A stretch of 64,000 nt of DNA from Melieria omissa. Its lineage: Eukaryota; Arthropoda; Insecta; Diptera; Ulidiidae. Position 1 is the first letter of the stretch. Each line of letters opens with the position of its first letter. The stretch is from the NCBI GenBank assembly GCA_963971225.1, contig OZ020269.1, forward strand, positions 10,749,201 through 10,813,200. Reading direction: 5' to 3'. Below are positions 59,101 to 64,000 of this stretch, in pieces. The notes under the pieces were generated by a model that had not been told where the DNA came from, ran no database searches, and saw only the letters and a program-made list of their open reading frames with translations. The position numbers and the translations under genes were made by a program.

Positions 59101-59630
59101 CAAAAAGAAAAGTATGAAATGTAGAACAACTCATAGCGAAACAAATGCCGCAATCAAAAACAGCAGTTTCGGTTTGTTAGCAACTTTTATGACAAAAAAC
59201 TTTTATCGAAAAAAAACAAAAAAAATAAGAAAAAACCGAAAAAAGCTGCTCAACAACTAACAAAGAACAAAAAGTAATAGTTGATAACATTCGTGGAAAT
59301 TTTATGCGTACGCTGTGAGTAAGCAGCAAATATTAGCAGCAGTTTGTGTGTGTGTTTTTGTTGTTGTTATAATTTTAATAAAATAATTAAATGCAGCAGC
59401 AGTAAAGCGAACACAGAGAAGCGTGCGGTCAGCTTTGCGTATTGGTGGCAGGTTAATTGTGGGTTATTTCGTTAAATGCTAAATTAGTTAGCAGAAAATT
59501 ATAGACAATTATGCGGCGCAATGGGCTGTGTGCGGGCGCAGAATTATTTGCGTAATTATAATGCATTATAATTGTAATTGAAATGTGAACAGTTGGAGAA
59601 AACAGTTGAGCGCTGAAAGCGAAGGTCTTT
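56103..59630. other. Upstream flank of scribbler, no gene recognised
   Basis: Probably holds the transcription start (about 56500, AGTCAGTTAGTTAGTTAGTC region) but no core element is certain. TTCGGGTA-type inverted ends near 57641 and 57842 may mark a small decayed MITE. (GT)n near 58715. AT-rich otherwise. Confidence 0.35.
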
Positions 59631-59639
59631 CAGTAGAAA

Positions 59640-60620
59640 ATCAGAATAAATATACAGTAAAATATAAAAACAAATGCAGTCAAGTTGATTTCTTTCAGCG
59701 GATGCTTTGGTAACAGAAGATGTTTAAAAACACTTTGGAATCGTTAAGATAATATTGTAATAATATTCATGGTTTTCAACTATAACAATCATATATCAAT
59801 TGAAAATCTAATTTTAGTAGACGGTTCGAATAAATATAAACAAAATAGCAGAGAAGTTGATTGACTCCTTTCTGCGGGCGCTTCAAAAACACTTTCAAAT
59901 ACTTTGGCAAATATTCTATATTTAGAAAATGTTCTATTTTAACAACAAAATATCATATGAGAATCTAATGTTAGTTGAAGATCAGATTAAATATGAATAA
60001 AATATCAGAAGAAATTGTAGACAAGTTGATTCCTTTCTGCGGACGCTTCAAAAACACTTTGAAATACATTAGAAAATATTCTAATAATTCTAATAATATT
60101 CATGATTTTCAACTATAAAAATCATAAATCATGTAAGAATTTCAAGTTAGCAGAAAATTAGAATCAATGTAAATAAAATATCAGAACAAAATGGGGTTTC
60201 CTTTCAGCGAATGCTTTAGAAAAAAGATCTTTAAAAAAAGATCTTCAAAAATACTTTGGAATATGTTAGAAAATATTCTAAAAGAAACCGTTTCTATTCA
60301 TGATTTTCAACTATAACAACCATATATCATTTGACAATCTAATCTTAGTAGAAGATCAGAATAAATTTAAATAAAATAGTAGAAGAAAATGCAGACAAGT
60401 TGATTTCTTTCTGCGGGCGCTTCAAAAACACTTTGAAATATTCTAATAATATTTTTAAAATATTCATGATTTTCAACTACAACAACCAAAAATGATGTAA
60501 AAAATCATGTCAGGACATTAGAATAAATATTAAGTAAAATACAAAAGCAAATGCGTTTGATTTCATTCCTTTCAGAGGGCGTTTTAGTTACAAAAGGTCT
60601 TGAAAAATATTAAAAAACCA
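59640..60620. repeat. Degenerate tandem array, about 165-205 bp units
   Basis: The box CTTTC(T/A)GCGG-CGCTT followed by AAAACACTTTGAAATA recurs at about 59692, 59869, 60033, 60201, 60407 and 60569, with matching linkers (ATTCATGATTTTCAACTATA and AGAATAAATATAAA-type). About six copies, diverged by roughly a fifth to a third. Confidence 0.85.
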
Positions 60621-60752
60621 TCTATATTCATGACTTTCAATTATGTTGTAAATAAATTAAACAAAACCATATCCTGAAAATCATAAAATCTTTCAATAGC
60701 TTCAGATTTCGTTGTAATAAAAGAATAGATTTATAGGTTGAAGTAGTTTTGC

Positions 60753-60970
60753 CGGCTTCGTTAGCTCAGCGGGTAGCGCTCTCATACCGAGCGCCCCGGG
60801 TTCGATTCCTGGCTTGGGCTGGAAAAACTACTCATCTACTTCTATCGCTATCCACATGAAGGGAATGAGAATTACAAGAATCGCACAAGTGCGCTCTTGG
60901 CAAAACCTCCAAGTGTGAACGAAAAAACTGCCAGTCGCCGTTCGGATTCGGTGGTAAACTGTATGTTTAT
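60753..60970 (+). mobile_element. tRNA-derived SINE, copy 2
   Basis: The head has Pol III A box TTAGCTCAGCGGGTA (60761-60775) and B box GGTTCGATTCC (60799-60809). It is followed by the body shared with 15397-15594 (CTCATCTACTTCTATCGCTA and on to AACCTCCAAG and TTCGGATTCGG). The acceptor stem does not pair, so it is not a functional tRNA gene. Confidence 0.8.
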
Positions 60971-63900
60971 TAGATTATAGATTATTTTAGCTCAGGGGAT
61001 GACAAAACCATCATAACATAGATTGATATTATGGTTCTTAGTGGCTGGAAATAAAACTAGAAAAAAAGATATAATGGCCCAGATGTGATACTTAATTTAA
61101 AAAAAAACGAGTTCTTTCTGGGTGGAAATACTTTTTTAAAACAGATTGGAACTTTTTTCTCAAACCTTTGGATTTCTAGGCACTAGTCGCTATTGTCAAA
61201 TTAAAATTACTCAGATCCATTTGGAAGACAATTTTCTTACAGGTTTCTAGAACAAGCCAGAAAACAGAGATAGAGTACGTCTGGACAGCGCCATGCGGAA
61301 GTTTTCTATTCATCACTGATACCAAGTTTATACGACAGTCCGAGTCCATTCGCATTGACTGGATACGCTTTCGAACCAGGTTTTTAACCGAAGATGGATG
61401 GAATAGTGAGCTTTTTTCTTTCTATTCTTTTTTATTAAATGTTTAATTTTAATGAATATGAGTTGTTAGGGTTGTTTGCTTGAAAATTCACAATAAAGTG
61501 TTCTCACCATCAGCCACAATGATATAACATAATAATATATAGGATTTTATTTTGGACGGATCCGTCTACAACATTTGAGCTCAGTACCACCTATAATGTT
61601 GATATTTAATAGGATTTTAAACTTCCCAAAACCCCATAGCGACTTGAATTGCCACAAATCCGTGGTATAAGACAGCTTTGAGTGCGGTCCAACTGTAGAG
61701 ATATCGGTTGCTGAAAAAAATTGTTCAAGCAACAGTCTTCCATTAAGATTGCCACGATTGTACTAAAGTGCCATCTGCTTAGTGAGATAAGTGTTGCAGT
61801 GCGCTTCAAATGTGGGTCAGAGCTGTTTGTTTGCACATTTGTTCTGCCACATATTGTAATTTATAGAAAAGAGAGATAATAAAAATGTTGTTTGCTTGAG
61901 GTCCACAATAACCTATTCAGAATTGAGTCCCAGTTTCTTTGCAGTTTTTTTTCAGTGTGACTGATGTTTTGATTGATACTCTAATGCCCAAATTTAACTG
62001 ATTTTTTTCACTAAATTGTATGATTTATTCTGTAAATAAATATTGAAGATCTTCAGGTATTAAACCACTCGCACTCTATCTAAAAAAAAAATATTTCAGA
62101 GGCCTTTGTTGTGTTGTATTGGACTATTAATCAGTTGTTCTTAGGTTCGATTTGTCACTCAAACAATTCTAGAACGTAAATCAATTTCATGACTTGTCAT
62201 ATGAAATTACTTAAGACTTTAATAGCCAAATTGTATGGGCACCATTATTGCGTCTAGTAGAGACCCTTCAGCCAGCCAGAGCCTTTATATCTTCATTTGC
62301 TTATCAGCCGATTTAAATTTATATCGTCAAATGACAACAATAGCCCATATTGTTGAACTTTGCCTGACTCTTGCATATTTTTGCAATATAAATAATTATT
62401 TTCATTGGCAAACATTATGAATTCATTTTGATGTTATCAGCGCAATGTCGTCATTCGCTCTGTCATCAATTCTATTTGACCAGTCAGCCACTCAAACAAC
62501 CAACTGGCCGGTCAGACTGTAATCTTTCCTCTCAAGTAATGTAAATAAATTTGGTTTTTTGTCAGTGTATCGAAATGAAGTGGCAACACGAGTGATAAGC
62601 GCACAAGTGCTAATTACTTCACAGGCTGATAATTCATAAATTCGCCACACAATCGCACAAGTGGAAACGGAATCAATTGACAGGCGCGCACACACGCCGC
62701 CAAACATACATATTCAAGTACCGACATATGGCAACAGCAGAGTAACGACAGCAAATTGCATTGCCAATTGCGTCATGCGTTGTGTGTAAGCGAGACAGCA
62801 TTACTACACTCTCAATGGTTGTGAACATTGCGCATTTGAAACTGAGCTGCAATTGGAACACGTCAAGATCAAATACAACTTAACCCATGAACGACGGTGC
62901 ACTTAGTCGCGGAGTGTGCAAAACAATGCACAGAATTGTGATCGATCTGGTTGTTCGATTCGAAAAAGAATTCGAAAATTGGTAAATGCTTTTGTAGAAG
63001 TGTGATGGATTCTTGCCGATTGAATACCATCGAAAGTTCGAGGTCGAACTTAAGTGGGTCCCTTTCGCCCCATTAAGTTTGTAACTAGTTGAGCGGAGGT
63101 CTGCCTTGACCTCCCTCCTAATCTTCTAAAACTGATTCAAACAAACCGAAGCTAAACTCAAAGCCGAAGCTCATCTAACCTTCAGTTCATCGTTTAACAA
63201 CTTTGAATTGTTGGCGCTTATGAAATTTCATAGTTGTTTGCCATTGTTATTTATTGAAATACTTGACAATTTCTATTGTTGCTGTTGTAGATTATTTAAT
63301 TTGAACGCTTGACTGACACAAACAATAGCAAAGTGTAAGCCGCATGTGACAATCGGCGTCGCGTTAAAAGGCAAAAGCTGACAGCAATTGAGATGGCAAA
63401 AATAGAAAACGCTTCAATGACGCACATAAAGCACGCAAATTGCCAAATAAATTTGCAAACGACAAACATTCGCACTGCTGCACACAAATTGCCCAGAGAC
63501 AACCGAGTTCCGATTACGCTGTGCAATGAAGACGGCGCGAGAACTCAGTTTGGCTTTGCTCAAGTAATGCTGCCGAAATTAGTCAATAGCATAGTGGCAA
63601 CAACAACAACAATAATAACAACAATTGCCTTAACTGCACACAACATTTCGCACTAAACCGCGAAAAGTTAACCACAAATGCCAGTGGGGCGACGGAGGCG
63701 AGACGTGGTGGCGTGGCGCTTTATGGCGACTGTGATCCATGCCGCCGACTCGAACAAAATCTTGGCGCATAAAATACACGTCAACAACAAAACAGCAAAA
63801 GTGGAAGTAAGTGAAAAAAAAAACTGACAAAACGTTGCCGACGCCGAAGTCGATGTCGATGCCATGCGGTTTCTGAGAGCTCAAAATGAATATAATTGGA

Positions 63901-64000
63901 TTGAATTGGTTTCACTACAATTTATTGATTGCGCTAATAGAGTTGTTGTTGTTTGGCTTTTTTTTGTTTTTTTATTTTACAATTTTGATTATTTATTTGC
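60971..64000. other. Intergenic, no gene recognised
   Basis: Short frames only on both strands. The end of the window (about 63300-63880) is somewhat GC-richer, but I find no coding or RNA signal. Confidence 0.4.

Noticed and set aside
60753..60826. A functional tRNA gene
   Set aside because: The A and B boxes are good, but the acceptor stem does not pair and the sequence continues into a body shared with another copy, so it is a SINE head.
1..64000. CRISPR arrays, prokaryotic operons, rRNA genes
   Set aside because: Spliced genes and the repeat types show a eukaryotic nuclear genome; no spaced identical short repeats or rRNA sequence is present.

Overview
The window is nuclear DNA from a higher dipteran. 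Genes have short GT-AG introns, scribbler carries long CAG/CAA polyglutamine tracts, the intergenic DNA is AT-rich, and small DNA transposons are everywhere. The gene set (scribbler/brakeless, otefin, pen-2, a TMEM177 homologue, an S28 peptidase and a secreted serpin) and the repeat landscape fit a tephritid-like fruit fly. Genus and species cannot be told from the sequence alone.

Layout. 1-2500: relics (a LOA/R1-type reverse transcriptase fragment, a TTAA-flanked MITE, a 275-bp pentanucleotide satellite, an antisense mariner fragment). 2564-3923 (-): complete four-exon secreted serpin. 3924-16450: no confident gene; it holds a pogo-type MITE, a 91-bp tandem duplication, a decayed piggyBac transposase, two hAT-type MITEs and a tRNA-derived SINE. 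16453-18251 (-): complete six-exon S28 serine peptidase. 18782-19970: a MITE with a second element nested in it. 20318-23665: a 3.35-kb DNA transposon with matching ends, a 4-bp target duplication and a transposase interrupted by one stop codon. 25354-26610 (-): intronless otefin. 28610-29039 (+): pen-2. 29101-30694: non-autonomous Helitron built of tandem units, starting 61 bp after pen-2. 30968-32119 (-): TMEM177 homologue. 32580-37608: AT-rich probable 3' UTR of scribbler. 37609-55578 (-): scribbler, twelve coding exons and 2356 codons, with a 9.3-kb first intron full of nested MITEs. 56100-64000: upstream flank with a degenerate tandem array and a second SINE.

The host genes do not form one pathway. 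Scribbler is a nuclear transcriptional co-regulator, otefin an inner nuclear membrane LEM protein, Pen-2 a gamma-secretase subunit, and TMEM177 a mitochondrial cytochrome-c-oxidase assembly factor. The serpin and the S28 peptidase are secretory-pathway proteins.

The most notable observations are: the nearly intact transposon at 20318-23665, whose ends and 4-bp target duplication recur in a deletion derivative (55252-55488) and resemble a second family (18782-19970); the architecture of scribbler (a stop codon inside a splice donor that would give the short isoform by intron retention, and a 178-codon upstream ORF overlapping its start); and the serpin reactive site, which reads Ile-Pro-Met-Ser as in alpha-1-antitrypsin. 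All exon boundaries were derived by hand from GT/AG signals and reading-frame phase and have no transcript support here.
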